Below, in pieces: positions 1 through 7,705 of a stretch of 43,536 nucleotides of DNA. The translations under genes and the position numbers were made by a program. Below the pieces are notes generated by a model. The model saw only the letters and a list, made by a program, of their open reading frames with translations. It searched no databases and was not told where the DNA came from. The stretch is from the NCBI GenBank assembly GCA_028866575.1, contig JAGWHU010000008.1, positions 1 to 43,536 of the forward strand, written 5' to 3'. The stretch comes from Candidatus Micrarchaeota archaeon. Lineage in GTDB: Archaea; Micrarchaeota; Micrarchaeia; Micrarchaeales; Micrarchaeaceae. Within the stretch, counting starts at the first letter, position 1; each line of letters begins with the position of its first letter.

Positions 1-1
1 G

Positions 2-940
2 CTATACAACGTGACAGGATCGAGGCAGCAGGGCTCCAACGTCCTTGTCTATGATTCCGCAACGCCCAACAGCGTCTCGTTCACCGCATATTCGCTGACT
101 AACGGCAACACGTTCATGTTCGAATCGGTATGCACCGATTCCTCACAACAGCACATTGTAACCGTGAGCAACCAAATGCCCGTTGTGGTGAATGCTGGGG
201 TGATTCAAACCAGCAAATCTCCCACAAGGGTGATGACCAACCTAGTCACATGGACAAACAGCAATGGATACTCATCGATACAGTGGCAGGACATAACAGA
301 GCTCGACGTTTTTCATCTTATGCCGAATTACGACGGCTCGCTTTCCAGCGACGGTACACTTTCCAATCTCGCCGCCATAATAAGCAACGCCCATTCCCAC
401 GACGTAAAGGCACTTGTTGCAATAGGCGGGTGGGGGGTAAGCACAGATGCGATAAACAGCACGATATCGAACCCAACATACAGGGACAATCTTGTCAACA
501 ACATAGTCAATGAGGTGCAGGCCAACGGCTACGATGGCGTGCAGATAGACTTCGAGGGCAGCTTCAACAGGGATGCATTCACCGCATTCATGCAGCAGCT
601 CTCCGCAGCGCTCTGGTCCAGGAACCCGAACTACGTAATAAACGTGGAATTCGCCAATTGGGACATATCCAGCTTCAACCTTCCTGCGCTTGCGCCTTAT
701 GCAACGCATTTCGACATGATGTTCAACCCCTCGATTAGCGAGCTGAACTACTATGCCGGACAGGTTGGCAAATCCAAGCTATCAGCAGGCTATGATCTAA
801 CGGATCCGAGCGGGGCGCAAAACATAGCCCAGAATCTGGTCACTGATGTACAAAACGGATACGGGATATTCTTCTGGCAGGCGCAGTTCATGAACTCTAC
901 AATATACAATGACATATCTGCAGCACTTGCCTCAAAATAA
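2..940 (+). CDS. Secreted GH18 (chitinase-like) protein, 5' end missing
   Basis: The frame is open from base 2, so the true start lies upstream; the GTG at 11 is only the first start-like codon. The first ~60 residues look like the second half of an Ig-like domain, like those in the large surface proteins at 28.6-39.8 kb. A GH18-type TIM barrel of about 240 residues follows. The catalytic strand reads YDGVQIDFEG: the GH18 signature DxxDxDxE keeps the first Asp, the last Asp and the catalytic Glu, but the middle Asp is Gln. GH18 enzymes cleave beta-1,4-GlcNAc polymers, and some members only bind them. NxS/NxT sites and the Ig-like part suggest an exported protein, although the signal peptide is not visible. 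The closest relative here is the cytosolic GH18 at 2277-3014, which shares the NLxTW, GYxSIxW and DGVQxDFE blocks. Fold call is strong; substrate is unknown. Confidence 0.8.
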   Translation, partial: LYNVTGSRQQGSNVLVYDSATPNSVSFTAYSLTNGNTFMFESVCTDSSQQHIVTVSNQMPVVVNAGVIQTSKSPTRVMTNLVTWTNSNGYSSIQWQDITELDVFHLMPNYDGSLSSDGTLSNLAAIISNAHSHDVKALVAIGGWGVSTDAINSTISNPTYRDNLVNNIVNEVQANGYDGVQIDFEGSFNRDAFTAFMQQLSAALWSRNPNYVINVEFANWDISSFNLPALAPYATHFDMMFNPSISELNYYAGQVGKSKLSAGYDLTDPSGAQNIAQNLVTDVQNGYGIFFWQAQFMNSTIYNDISAALASK

Positions 941-975
941 GCAGGAAAAGTTGACTGCACAAGATGGCCAGGAGC

Positions 976-1524
976 CTACCTCCATGCGTACAATGTACCG
1001 GATCTCTTGGACAATATTCCGTTCAGCGGCTTGTATGCCGTCTTGAAACCGTTGCTCTCAAGCATCGTCTTCATCGCATTCTCCGTGCCGTATACGCTTA
1101 TCATCAGCTTGTGTATTCCCGAGAGATCGCCGCTTTGCATGTTGCTGAAGAGCTTTTCCTCGCTTCCGCCTATGTCGCATCTCATTATGATGGGCCAGTG
1201 GAAGCTGGAATTATGCGTAAGGTAATGCCTTAGTGCTGTCGGATTTTCAGGCCTCAAGCCTACCGCAGTATTCTCTATTTTCCTGCCGTGTGCGTATCCC
1301 TCTATGCTCCTCTCGGCCCTTTTGTGGTCGTGGCCGAGGACATATACCCTTGATATGTTTTCGAATTTCGCCAGGTACATCGCGGAATTGGCAGCATCAG
1401 GCCCTATCTCTATCGCGACTGTATTGGGCTTGAGGTCCTTTGTAAGCCATAAGTACAGAGAGCCTATAGACTCCTGGTCTAAGGCTGCGTCTTCCCTTGT
1501 GCTGAAAATCTCTTTTAGTGCCAA
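976..1524 (-). CDS. FkbM-like SAM-dependent methyltransferase (putative)
   Basis: 182 aa with no signal peptide. VAIEIGPDAANSAMYLAK resembles the SAM-binding motif I (E/DxGxxxG) of class I methyltransferases. Near residue 115, RCDIGGSEEKLF resembles the FkbM-family strand KIDVEGAE. FkbM enzymes O-methylate sugars and related metabolites. The start is a TTG placed five bases after a strong GAGGGGGT ribosome site; no ATG fits. The gene is convergent with the upstream GH18 gene and divergent from the coiled-coil/GH18 pair, so a role in glycan modification fits the neighbourhood, but this is inference. The glycine motif is degenerate, and it could be an inactive or different Rossmann-fold protein. 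Confidence 0.5.
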   Translation of the reverse strand: MALKEIFSTREDAALDQESIGSLYLWLTKDLKPNTVAIEIGPDAANSAMYLAKFENISRVYVLGHDHKRAERSIEGYAHGRKIENTAVGLRPENPTALRHYLTHNSSFHWPIIMRCDIGGSEEKLFSNMQSGDLSGIHKLMISVYGTENAMKTMLESNGFKTAYKPLNGILSKRSGTLYAWR

Positions 1525-1526
1525 TT

Positions 1527-1610
1527 TTACCCCCTCATGGCCATGAGCCTTGGCATCGCCCTATGAACCATGTCCTTACCATATACTTGTTGTCAAAACC
1601 CCTATATATA
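1527..1610 (-). promoter_or_regulatory. Promoter and leader of the FkbM-like gene, with mini-ORF
   Basis: On the minus strand a TATA box (TATATATAGG, 1602-1610) predicts transcription from about 1580 and a leader of roughly 55 nt. The leader contains a perfect 14-bp palindrome, CTCATGGCCATGAG (1534-1547). That overlaps a five-codon mini-ORF, ATG GCC ATG AGG GGG TAA (1527-1544), which includes the ribosome site and ends two bases before the TTG start. Confidence 0.5.
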
Positions 1611-1672
1611 CTTTTCCCATTTGCGGCATAAACCCATGTTCTGCACCGGTAAACCAAACTAATGGGTCAGCC

Positions 1673-1715
1673 TTATAAACCTGTAATCTAATTGGTAAAT
1701 GCAATGGCGGTCTAA
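1673..1715 (+). promoter_or_regulatory. Promoter of the helix-protein/GH18 pair
   Basis: TTATAAAC at 1673-1680 is a good archaeal TATA box. Twenty-five bases downstream is ATG GCG GTC TAA (1704-1715), a three-codon ORF whose stop overlaps the ATG of the helix protein (TAATG). Transcription from this TATA would start at or next to the mini-ORF, making it effectively leaderless. GGCGGT within it could serve as ribosome site for the real gene. Confidence 0.55.
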
Positions 1716-2269
1716 TGTCGGAATACGACGAGCAGGAGGAGAAGCGCAGGAAGGCAAAGCAGAAGGAGCGCGAGCAGGCCGAAGCTGCGGCAAGGGCCGA
1801 GATGGAAAAACAGAAGAAAAGCGAGCTTGAGCTCAGGATGAAAAAGGAGGAGGAGCTCAAGAGGAAGGTCAAGGAGGACCTCCAGGTGCAGCAGGAGCTG
1901 GTGAAGAAAAGGCAGGATGAGGCCAAGCAGCAGCAGGAGGAAAGGCGGAAAAGGCACGAGGAGGACCTCAGGCGCAGGGAGGAGGAGCAGCGCAGGAGGA
2001 ACGAGCGTGAGATGACGAACCAGAAGCTTATGGGAATGATAATGAAGGAGAACGCCAAAAGGAAAAAACTGGAGGCGGAGAAGAGGATGAAGGAGGAAAT
2101 AGAGAAGAGAAGGCTGGAGGAGGAAGCGCGCATTAAAAAATACGAGGAGGAGAAAAAGAAGGCCGAAGAGCGCAGAAGGAAGCAGGAGGAGGAGGAAAAA
2201 AGAAGGCAGGAGGAGCAGAGAAGGGTAATGGAGGAGCAGGAAAGGAGGAGGCGAGAAGAAGAGAGGTAG
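1715..2269 (+). CDS. Highly charged single-alpha-helix / coiled-coil protein
   Basis: 184 aa made almost entirely of Glu, Lys, Arg and Gln, with no Cys, Pro, Gly-rich turns or membrane segment apart from a short MGMIMKEN break near residue 108. The alternating E and K/R blocks (for example EEKRRQEEQRR) are typical of stable single alpha helices or long coiled coils. There is no recognisable enzymatic domain. It has its own TATA box and start (TAATG overlap with a mini-ORF) and is followed after 7 nt by a cytosolic GH18 gene in the +1 frame. A one-base insertion or +1 shift in the A/G-rich end would fuse the two. It probably acts as a spacer or scaffold, possibly for the GH18 partner. Low complexity means homology searches will mislead. 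Confidence 0.7.
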   Translation: MSEYDEQEEKRRKAKQKEREQAEAAARAEMEKQKKSELELRMKKEEELKRKVKEDLQVQQELVKKRQDEAKQQQEERRKRHEEDLRRREEEQRRRNEREMTNQKLMGMIMKENAKRKKLEAEKRMKEEIEKRRLEEEARIKKYEEEKKKAEERRRKQEEEEKRRQEEQRRVMEEQERRRREEER

Positions 2270-2276
2270 TTGCGGG

Positions 2277-3014
2277 ATGGGGGGCAATAGGCACGTAATG
2301 CTGAACCTCATAACGTGGAGCGCAGATAACGGATACGATTCCATAGACTGGAATGCCATAACCGAGCTGTCCGTATTCAGGATGGTGCCGGCCAAGGACG
2401 GATCCATACAATATGACGGCGATGCCGTGGATGTGAAAAAGGTAATAGGGAATGCGCACGACAACGGAGTCAAGGCAACGGTGGCCGTTGGCGGGGCAGG
2501 CATATTCCCGAACATCGTGAACGGCATACTCTCAAGCCAATCGTCAAGGGCGGCGCTGGTTGACAGCATAGCCAACGAGCTGGAAGAGAAAGGCTACGAT
2601 GGCGTGCAGATGGACTTTGAGAATACGAGTCCGGGCGATTTCGACAAGGAACAGTACGCTACACTTGTTAAGGAATTGCACGATGCGCTGAACCGATTGG
2701 GAAAGGACTACACGATCTCGGTAACGTTTGCAAGGTGGGAGGACAAAAGCATAGATCCAAAGCTGCTGGAGCCATACGCAAACCATCTTCTGCTGATGTT
2801 CGACCCCTCAGATAATGACATAATCAGCTATTCATCGAAGCTGAAGGACAAATCCAAGTTGTCCATAGGGTACCAGCTCTTCGAGGAAAAGCCAGCCGAG
2901 TTGTCGAAGAAACTGAGTAAAAACATGGGGGACGGATACGGGGCGTTCTTCTGGGAGGCAAGCGCATCATCCGGCGGGTTTTACGATGCGATAAAATCCG
3001 CTCTCGGAAAATGA
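2277..3014 (+). CDS. Cytosolic GH18-like protein
   Basis: 245 aa with no signal peptide. This is a GH18 TIM barrel paralogous to the protein ending at base 940. It shares NLITW, NGYDSIDW, VAVGG and the catalytic strand GYDGVQMDFEN, again with Gln in place of the middle Asp of DxxDxDxE while the terminal Asp and Glu are kept. GH18 proteins hydrolyse or bind GlcNAc polymers. ATG lies 7 nt after the stop of the helix protein, with AGAGAGG as ribosome site, so the two are probably translated together. The absence of any export signal is odd for a chitinase-type enzyme; N-glycan turnover or simple binding are alternatives. Confidence 0.78.
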   Translation: MGGNRHVMLNLITWSADNGYDSIDWNAITELSVFRMVPAKDGSIQYDGDAVDVKKVIGNAHDNGVKATVAVGGAGIFPNIVNGILSSQSSRAALVDSIANELEEKGYDGVQMDFENTSPGDFDKEQYATLVKELHDALNRLGKDYTISVTFARWEDKSIDPKLLEPYANHLLLMFDPSDNDIISYSSKLKDKSKLSIGYQLFEEKPAELSKKLSKNMGDGYGAFFWEASASSGGFYDAIKSALGK

Positions 3015-3065
3015 ATGCGCATTCCCGATGGGCAAAGTGCTTTAAGCAAATTGATGTTAATAAAT

Positions 3066-3911
3066 ATGGAGAAAATGAAAATGACGAAGAAGGGGAGCAT
3101 ACTCCTGGTCCTGTTGCTGGTTGCGTTCATAATATACGACATAAAGATACTGTCAAGCGCGCAGGTTTACGTCCTTTTCCTCATGGTTTCAATAGCGGTT
3201 TTCATATACGCCTCGTACAGCATATCTGAACTGTTCCACAATTACAAGAGGCTTGCAAATGAATACCAGGAGGAGGTGTTCTTTTCCTCTTTCGTGACAA
3301 ATTCCGAGATCTGGATATTCGTAAACGGGTTGCTGCTTGCGATAACCGCTGCGTTCATACTCGACATCCTCGGGTTCGCAATAGGTCTTCCTATACTGCT
3401 GTTCTCTTTCTTCATAGTTGACAGGCTCCCGAAGAGCGACACAGACCTTGAAAAGGCATACAAGGAGGAGATGCGCCACGAAAGCGGCCAAAGGCACGCA
3501 AACATGAAAAAGGAGGACAGGGGACTTGGGAAGAAAAGGGATCTTAACACGATAATAAAGGTGCTGCTTTTCATATTCGCGGTGCTTCTCATGTTCCTGT
3601 ACATCGTCAAGTCCGCCACAATCCCGGATTACGTGAAATACACGATTCTACTTTCGCTGGGGCTCGTAGGGGCATTGCTGTTTGAGGGCCTGCTGATCAA
3701 ATACACCAAGAAGATCAAGGCATTCTACATAATACTGTTCATAAGCTTCATAGTATTCGAGATACTGAGCCTAATAACGAGCTATGCAGCAAGAAACTAT
3801 TACATAACGCAGACAAACGACGCAGTGCTGTTCGGTTCCATACTGGTGTTTTTCGTAATAGTGTCATTGTATCTTTCAACTTATGTGCAAAATAATGATA
3901 AGGGTAACTAA
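3066..3911 (+). CDS. Multi-pass membrane protein, unknown function
   Basis: About 281 aa from the chosen ATG. In-frame starts also occur at 3015 (touching the previous stop), 3054, 3075 and 3081. I chose 3066 because the residues before it are not membrane-like and a KMKMTKK stretch directly precedes helix 1. About seven to eight hydrophobic segments are visible in two groups (roughly residues 10-120 and 165-280), separated by a charged cytoplasmic loop rich in Lys/Glu/Arg (residues 125-165). No transporter or enzyme motif is recognised. It follows the helix protein/GH18 pair on the same strand. The last four bases overlap the convergent gene at 3908-4132. Confidence 0.75.
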   Translation: MEKMKMTKKGSILLVLLLVAFIIYDIKILSSAQVYVLFLMVSIAVFIYASYSISELFHNYKRLANEYQEEVFFSSFVTNSEIWIFVNGLLLAITAAFILDILGFAIGLPILLFSFFIVDRLPKSDTDLEKAYKEEMRHESGQRHANMKKEDRGLGKKRDLNTIIKVLLFIFAVLLMFLYIVKSATIPDYVKYTILLSLGLVGALLFEGLLIKYTKKIKAFYIILFISFIVFEILSLITSYAARNYYITQTNDAVLFGSILVFFVIVSLYLSTYVQNNDKGN

Positions 3912-4132
3912 TCCTTGCGCATATGGTACTCGGAGTGGATAACTACACTGTCCCTATCTTGCCCTGCTGCATTGTAGCTCACTGTGCCGCTCCTGCCAAA
4001 ATCCATGCTAATTGCAGTTAGGTCATTCGCATCACAGTATCTAGCAAGCAAACGTGCCATCCTAGTAGCTTCCTTTACCGCCGCCTCGTATTTCTCAGGG
4101 TGTACATTCTCAGATGTTTTTGTTTTCAACAC
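3908..4132 (-). CDS. Small conserved-looking protein, unknown
   Basis: 74 aa, GTG start with GGTGAT three bases upstream. It has a helical first half (EKYEAAVKEATRMARLLARYC) followed by beta-like segments (LTAISMDFGRSGTVSYN). No family is recognised. A TATA box at 4150-4158 lies about 22-25 bp before the start, so the transcript is probably leaderless or nearly so. Its 3' end overlaps the convergent membrane-protein gene by 4 bp. Promoter, start and composition support a real gene. Confidence 0.6.
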   Translation of the reverse strand: MLKTKTSENVHPEKYEAAVKEATRMARLLARYCDANDLTAISMDFGRSGTVSYNAAGQDRDSVVIHSEYHMRKD

Positions 4133-4149
4133 ATTATCACCAGGAAAGA

Positions 4150-4158
4150 TATATTTAA
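4150..4158 (-). promoter_or_regulatory. TATA box of the 74-aa gene
   Basis: On the minus strand TTTAAATATA sits about 25 bp upstream of the GTG at 4132, the standard archaeal spacing for a very short leader. Confidence 0.55.
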
Positions 4159-4221
4159 ACCGAATGCTTTTAATTACAATGTACTGCTAACCTGAACAAG
4201 GATTCAAGCACCAAAATAATC

Positions 4222-4326
4222 CGGGCCTGGTGGGATTTGAACCCACGACCTTCACCTATCTTCTAATCCAAACCGCTTTGAGAAGTTTAGAAGGGTGCCG
4301 CTCTATCCAAGCTGAGCTACAGGCCC
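4222..4326 (-). tRNA. tRNA-Arg(UCU) with a 30-nt intron
   Basis: On the minus strand the gene runs GGGCCUG ... CAGGCCC plus discriminator G, a full 7-bp acceptor stem. The D arm is GCUC/GAGC. The T arm is GUGGG-UUCAAAU-CCCAC. The anticodon loop is CUUCUAA, giving anticodon UCU (plus-strand 4289-4291). The anticodon stem GCACC/GGUGA is interrupted after position 37 by an intron at 4258-4287. Intron AGAAG can pair with CUUCU next to the anticodon, as in a bulge-helix-bulge substrate of the archaeal splicing endonuclease. The mature length is 75 nt. UCU reads AGA/AGG, and AGG is the dominant Arg codon in these genes. TatD starts its stop codon 2 nt upstream of the tRNA 5' end. Confidence 0.9.
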
Positions 4327-4327
4327 A

Positions 4328-5068
4328 TCAAAAACGCATAAGCGCATCTTTTGCATATATGTTGAAGAACTTAACCGTATTATCGGCGAGCAATCCCGCG
4401 GCCTTGTTGAAGTCTATCCCTTTTGCCGCCGAAACTATCCTTATTGAGGTTTCTACGTCCTTGGGCGAGGATCCAACAACAGGCGCATCGCTCTCTGCCA
4501 TTATATTATCTATTGCTATCTCCTTTATAACCTTATTTCTTTTTGATGTTTGGACCGGCGGCACTGATATCATATACCCCTTTTTCTCCACTTCCTTGGC
4601 CTGCTGTGCATTCCCTTCGAAGAAATGTATGTGCACCATCCGCATTTTCTTGCTGTCCAGTATGTCAAGTATGTCGGAGATTGATCCCCTGGAATGTATG
4701 CTCACCGGCAAGTCCAGCTGCTTGGCTACGTCCAAAAACCTTCCAAACACCTCCTTCTGCCTTTCCACAGGAACGCTCTCCTTCACCCTTCCGTAGTCAA
4801 GCCCTATCTCGCCTATCCCGACTATCTTGTGCGCATGCTGCCTTATCATGCTGATGTTGAATTCTATCTCCTCGTCGGTGGCATCAGCATGCTCCGGGTC
4901 TATCCCGAGGAGCGCGAAGACGTGCCTGTTGTCCGCGAGCTCGACGCACCTGATGTTCGACTTGGTGTCGACCCCGTTGGTCATCATGAACTGCACGCCA
5001 TGGATTACAGATTCCCTTATTATGCCCTGGTCTTTTATCAAGTCAAGATGGCAGTGTGCATCCGCCAT
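4328..5068 (-). CDS. tatD: TatD-family metal-dependent nuclease
   Basis: A TIM-barrel hydrolase of the TatD DNase family. All metal-ligand motifs are visible: DAHCHLD at the N terminus (two His), GIGEIGLDY (Glu), SIHSRG (His), HIHFFEG (His) and ESDAP (Asp). Family members are 3'-5' exonucleases on DNA or RNA, and some act in tRNA or DNA quality control. I chose the ATG at 5068 because family members begin directly at this motif and the TATA box at 5133-5139 would place transcription after the more upstream ATG at 5122. A TTG at 5089 behind GGAGAGG is another option. The gene ends next to tRNA-Arg on the same strand, so read-through into the tRNA is likely. Confidence 0.88.
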   Translation of the reverse strand: MADAHCHLDLIKDQGIIRESVIHGVQFMMTNGVDTKSNIRCVELADNRHVFALLGIDPEHADATDEEIEFNISMIRQHAHKIVGIGEIGLDYGRVKESVPVERQKEVFGRFLDVAKQLDLPVSIHSRGSISDILDILDSKKMRMVHIHFFEGNAQQAKEVEKKGYMISVPPVQTSKRNKVIKEIAIDNIMAESDAPVVGSSPKDVETSIRIVSAAKGIDFNKAAGLLADNTVKFFNIYAKDALMRF

Positions 5069-5132
5069 CTTTGCGCTCTGCTTGTACAAGCGCCTCTCCT
5101 TGACAACCTGCGCAGTTCTCATAAAAGAAACC

Positions 5133-5162
5133 TATATACTTTTGTTGCAAAAGATTAAATAC
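5133..5162. promoter_or_regulatory. Divergent promoters of tatD and the DUF929 gene
   Basis: Minus-strand TATATAGG (5133-5139) serves tatD. Plus-strand GATTAAATAC (5153-5162) serves the DUF929 operon, predicting transcription from about 5183. The two boxes are only about 20 bp apart, so the pre-initiation complexes would compete. Confidence 0.5.
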
Positions 5163-5195
5163 GTAAATTGCGATATTAGGAGCGCATGTGGTTCA

Positions 5196-6197
5196 ATGGC
5201 AAGAATGAAGCAGATCATACAGCGGCTTGAGGTTATAATAGCGCTCCTGGTTGTTGTTGTGGCAGCCCTTGCGGTGTATATCGCATACCCGTCAATAAAG
5301 CTGTACACGCAAGGGCAGCCCTTCGGAAAAAGGCTTACCGGAATAAACTCGCCCCTTAACAGCCAGCAGCTTTCGGTGATAAACTCCGCCCCTGACAGCA
5401 ATTACGAAATAGCCGGGGAGAAGCTGCTCAATTTGTCAATACCCGGGGAGCAGGGCCAGAACAACACGTACGTTGGGCCGCTGTTCCAGGTCTCGCTCAA
5501 CCGTCCACCTCAATACAATTCCCTTGTCATAGACGGCAAGCCCAGCGTGGTCTACATAGGCGCCATATCCTGCATATACTGCGCCGAGAACAGGTGGGCT
5601 ATGGCTCTCGCGCTCTCTAGGTTCGGATCCTTCGGCAACCTGTACGTTGGATACAGCTCGATGGGCGACGGCGACGTCCCAACCCTGTACTGGTACCCGC
5701 AGAACTACACTTCAAACGCGTCGGTTATTTACGGTAACGACTATCACAGCAACTACATAAACTTCTTCAGCGCGGAATACGATTCCCCTATAAGCGCAGG
5801 ATTCGAGTTCCCCACGCTGCAGGACCCGATATCGTATTTCGTTGAAGGTGCAAGCAACCAGAGCTACAAGGCAGCCATGCAGTTCATGGACGCCAAGCAC
5901 ATATTCCAGGGCACCCCGTACACGTTCTGGGGCACCTCCGCAAACATAGGCGCGGATGCGGTGGTATTCGGGAACGGCACCAGCCAGTCAGCAATATCAA
6001 ATTACCCCCCACTGACGTACATGACGCACAGCCAGATACTGGGCCTGCTCAAGCAGGCAAACAGCACTTTCGCATACGAGGAGTATGCGGCCGCGGACGT
6101 ATACATTGCAGAGACATGCCCATCAATAAACAACAGCGCGCCAATATGCTCTCTTCCCGCAATAGCCGCGATGGAAAGAAGGATGGGGCTCGCATGA
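5196..6197 (+). CDS. DUF929-family membrane-anchored thioredoxin-fold protein
   Basis: 333 aa from the ATG at 5196 (another at 5205). There is one N-terminal membrane segment (residues ~10-35, IIALLVVVVAALAVYIAY), then an exported domain. The block YIGAISCIYCAENRWAMALALSRFGSF matches the DUF929 family signature, which has a thioredoxin-like fold with a CxxC site (here CIYC) in archaea. The partner and substrate are not known for the family. A thiol-disulfide role outside the membrane is inferred from the CxxC. It is followed, with a 4-bp ATGA overlap, by a small membrane protein with a CGC motif, then V4R and secY genes, which suggests one transcript. The reading frame is open far upstream, but nothing before 5196 looks like protein. 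Confidence 0.75.
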   Translation: MARMKQIIQRLEVIIALLVVVVAALAVYIAYPSIKLYTQGQPFGKRLTGINSPLNSQQLSVINSAPDSNYEIAGEKLLNLSIPGEQGQNNTYVGPLFQVSLNRPPQYNSLVIDGKPSVVYIGAISCIYCAENRWAMALALSRFGSFGNLYVGYSSMGDGDVPTLYWYPQNYTSNASVIYGNDYHSNYINFFSAEYDSPISAGFEFPTLQDPISYFVEGASNQSYKAAMQFMDAKHIFQGTPYTFWGTSANIGADAVVFGNGTSQSAISNYPPLTYMTHSQILGLLKQANSTFAYEEYAAADVYIAETCPSINNSAPICSLPAIAAMERRMGLA

Positions 6198-6679
6198 ACT
6201 TTGCAAAATCCCTGAGAAGCATATACGGGCCAAAGTACATAGCAGCAAATGTCGCCATAGCAGTAGCATACTACTACCTGATAGAATACCTGCTTTCGGT
6301 GCAGCAGAGGGGCATCCCGGTAACATCCGTGCCTGTGTATCTGATATACGCCCTGGTAATAACGTCATCCATCACCTTTACTATAGCGATCTATTCCATA
6401 AGCAACACCAGGAAGAACTATGCAAGGGTTTCTGCTTCGTCCGTAAGCGCTATTACCGCGGTTGCCGGCGGCATACTATCGGGCTGCGGATGCCAGGCGG
6501 CAATCCTGTTCAACGTGCTTTCCATATCGATTGGCACCGGGGAGGCGACAATGATAAATACAATAGCATCGGAGAACGCGCCGATAATTTTCGGTGCGAT
6601 GATAATAATAAATCTCTTTGTTTCTGGATATTATCTTGAAAAGCTGTCCAGCGACTCATGCAAAATAAAAAGGGCCTGA
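6194..6679 (+). CDS. Small four-helix membrane protein with CGC motif
   Basis: 161 aa, ATG overlapping the DUF929 stop (ATGA). Four hydrophobic helices are visible at about residues 16-33, 45-68, 85-112 and 131-150. Between helices 2 and 3 is a basic loop (NTRKNYAR). GGILSGCGCQAAIL places a CxC pair near a membrane face, and one more Cys lies at the C-terminal tail. I do not recognise the family. The overlap with a CxxC thioredoxin-fold protein suggests that the pair works together, with the CxC passing electrons to or from the exported domain in the manner of DsbB/VKOR or CcdA systems. That role is inference, as none of those families' signatures is visible. Confidence 0.72.
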   Translation: MNFAKSLRSIYGPKYIAANVAIAVAYYYLIEYLLSVQQRGIPVTSVPVYLIYALVITSSITFTIAIYSISNTRKNYARVSASSVSAITAVAGGILSGCGCQAAILFNVLSISIGTGEATMINTIASENAPIIFGAMIIINLFVSGYYLEKLSSDSCKIKRA

Positions 6680-7705
6680 ATGGTTCATATGAAAGCAAAA
6701 AAGAAAACAAGAAAGGCGCCAAGATCAAGCCGCAGGGCAAGGCCGGCGCAAAAGCCCGGAATTGCGCGCTATGAAATTCCCATAGGGGAAAGGGAGCTCC
6801 TCACCAGCATAATATCCAAAAAGGCAAGGGGCCGCACCACTGAATACCCGCTTCTGCTCGCATCGGTGCTCTCAACAGTCACACCAGGGCTGAGGAGCCT
6901 GTACTACAAGAGCGGTATATCCGCAGGCCGCGCCCTGTACGACATACGCAACAGCGAGAGGCACTACATATGGTACGAGGAAGGCGTTTCGGACCTTGTC
7001 TCGTTCCTGCAAAATGCTGGATACAAGGGAATAACCTACAACATCTTCAATGACAGGATAGACATAAGGCTCAGCAGGGCCGAGGCACTGGACCTTAGCA
7101 TACCGATTCATGTGTTCGAGGCCGGGCTCATGTGCGGGTTCCTCACGGCGGCGCGGCAGCAGCACGTCAGGGTCGAGGAGGAAAAATGCATCTGCAATGG
7201 TTCCCAGTCATGCAATTTCACCACCTCGAACGTGCTTCCCCTGCACCAGCACGGCGGCAAGGAGGTCCTTGACAGGTTCGCGTCATCGATAAAGGAGCGC
7301 ATGGGCGCCAAGCAGCGCATGCAGGGAAACTTCCCCGAGGAGTACTACGCGCTGTCGTCCTCGATATTGCTTAGCGGCGAATATTCGGAGCACATGGGGA
7401 GTATAGTGTATTACCTTGGCAACCAAATAGGCTCAATGGTATACGTGCCAGATCAGAGGCGCCTCAGAAAGGCAACGGAAAGGCTCTACTCCATTCTAGG
7501 CCTGGGATCCATCAGGTTCATCTCATCGAAGCCCATGAAAATCGAGATTAGGTTTGACAGGACAAAGGCTAAAAAGGAGTTTGTTGATATATCTATCGCC
7601 TTCCTGAAAGGCCTGATGAAGGACAGGCTCAAGAACGGCCTTTCGGTGAACGTTTCAAAGAGGGGCGGCTCGTATATAGCACGCATAGTTGAATCCGGCG
7701 TTTGA
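6680..7705 (+). CDS. V4R-domain protein
   Basis: 341 aa; ATG directly after the preceding stop (TGAATG), with a second ATG at 6689. The N terminus is very basic (KAKKKTRKAPRSSRRARP). The segment at about residues 146-181, FEAGLMCGFLTAA...EEEKCICNGSQSCNF, matches the 4-vinyl-reductase (V4R) domain, whose conserved Cys residues follow E..C...G...C.F. V4R domains bind small hydrophobic molecules or metals and are often sensory parts of regulators. The C-terminal ~150 residues show no motif I recognise. TGATG coupling to secY places it in the secY transcript. Ligand and output are unknown. Confidence 0.7.
   Translation: MVHMKAKKKTRKAPRSSRRARPAQKPGIARYEIPIGERELLTSIISKKARGRTTEYPLLLASVLSTVTPGLRSLYYKSGISAGRALYDIRNSERHYIWYEEGVSDLVSFLQNAGYKGITYNIFNDRIDIRLSRAEALDLSIPIHVFEAGLMCGFLTAARQQHVRVEEEKCICNGSQSCNFTTSNVLPLHQHGGKEVLDRFASSIKERMGAKQRMQGNFPEEYYALSSSILLSGEYSEHMGSIVYYLGNQIGSMVYVPDQRRLRKATERLYSILGLGSIRFISSKPMKIEIRFDRTKAKKEFVDISIAFLKGLMKDRLKNGLSVNVSKRGGSYIARIVESGV

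Noticed and set aside
1576-2575. Minus-strand Leu/Ser/Phe-rich ORFs opposite the helix protein
   Set aside because: They mirror GAG/AAG/AGG codons as CTC/CTT/CCT; no promoter or ribosome site fits.
4230-4796. Plus-strand ORF over tRNA and tatD
   Set aside because: It runs through the antisense of a clear tRNA and of TatD catalytic motifs.
4827-5195. N-terminal extension of the DUF929 gene
   Set aside because: It lies over tatD in the opposite direction, upstream of the TATA box, and does not look like protein; the start at 5196 directly precedes the membrane segment.
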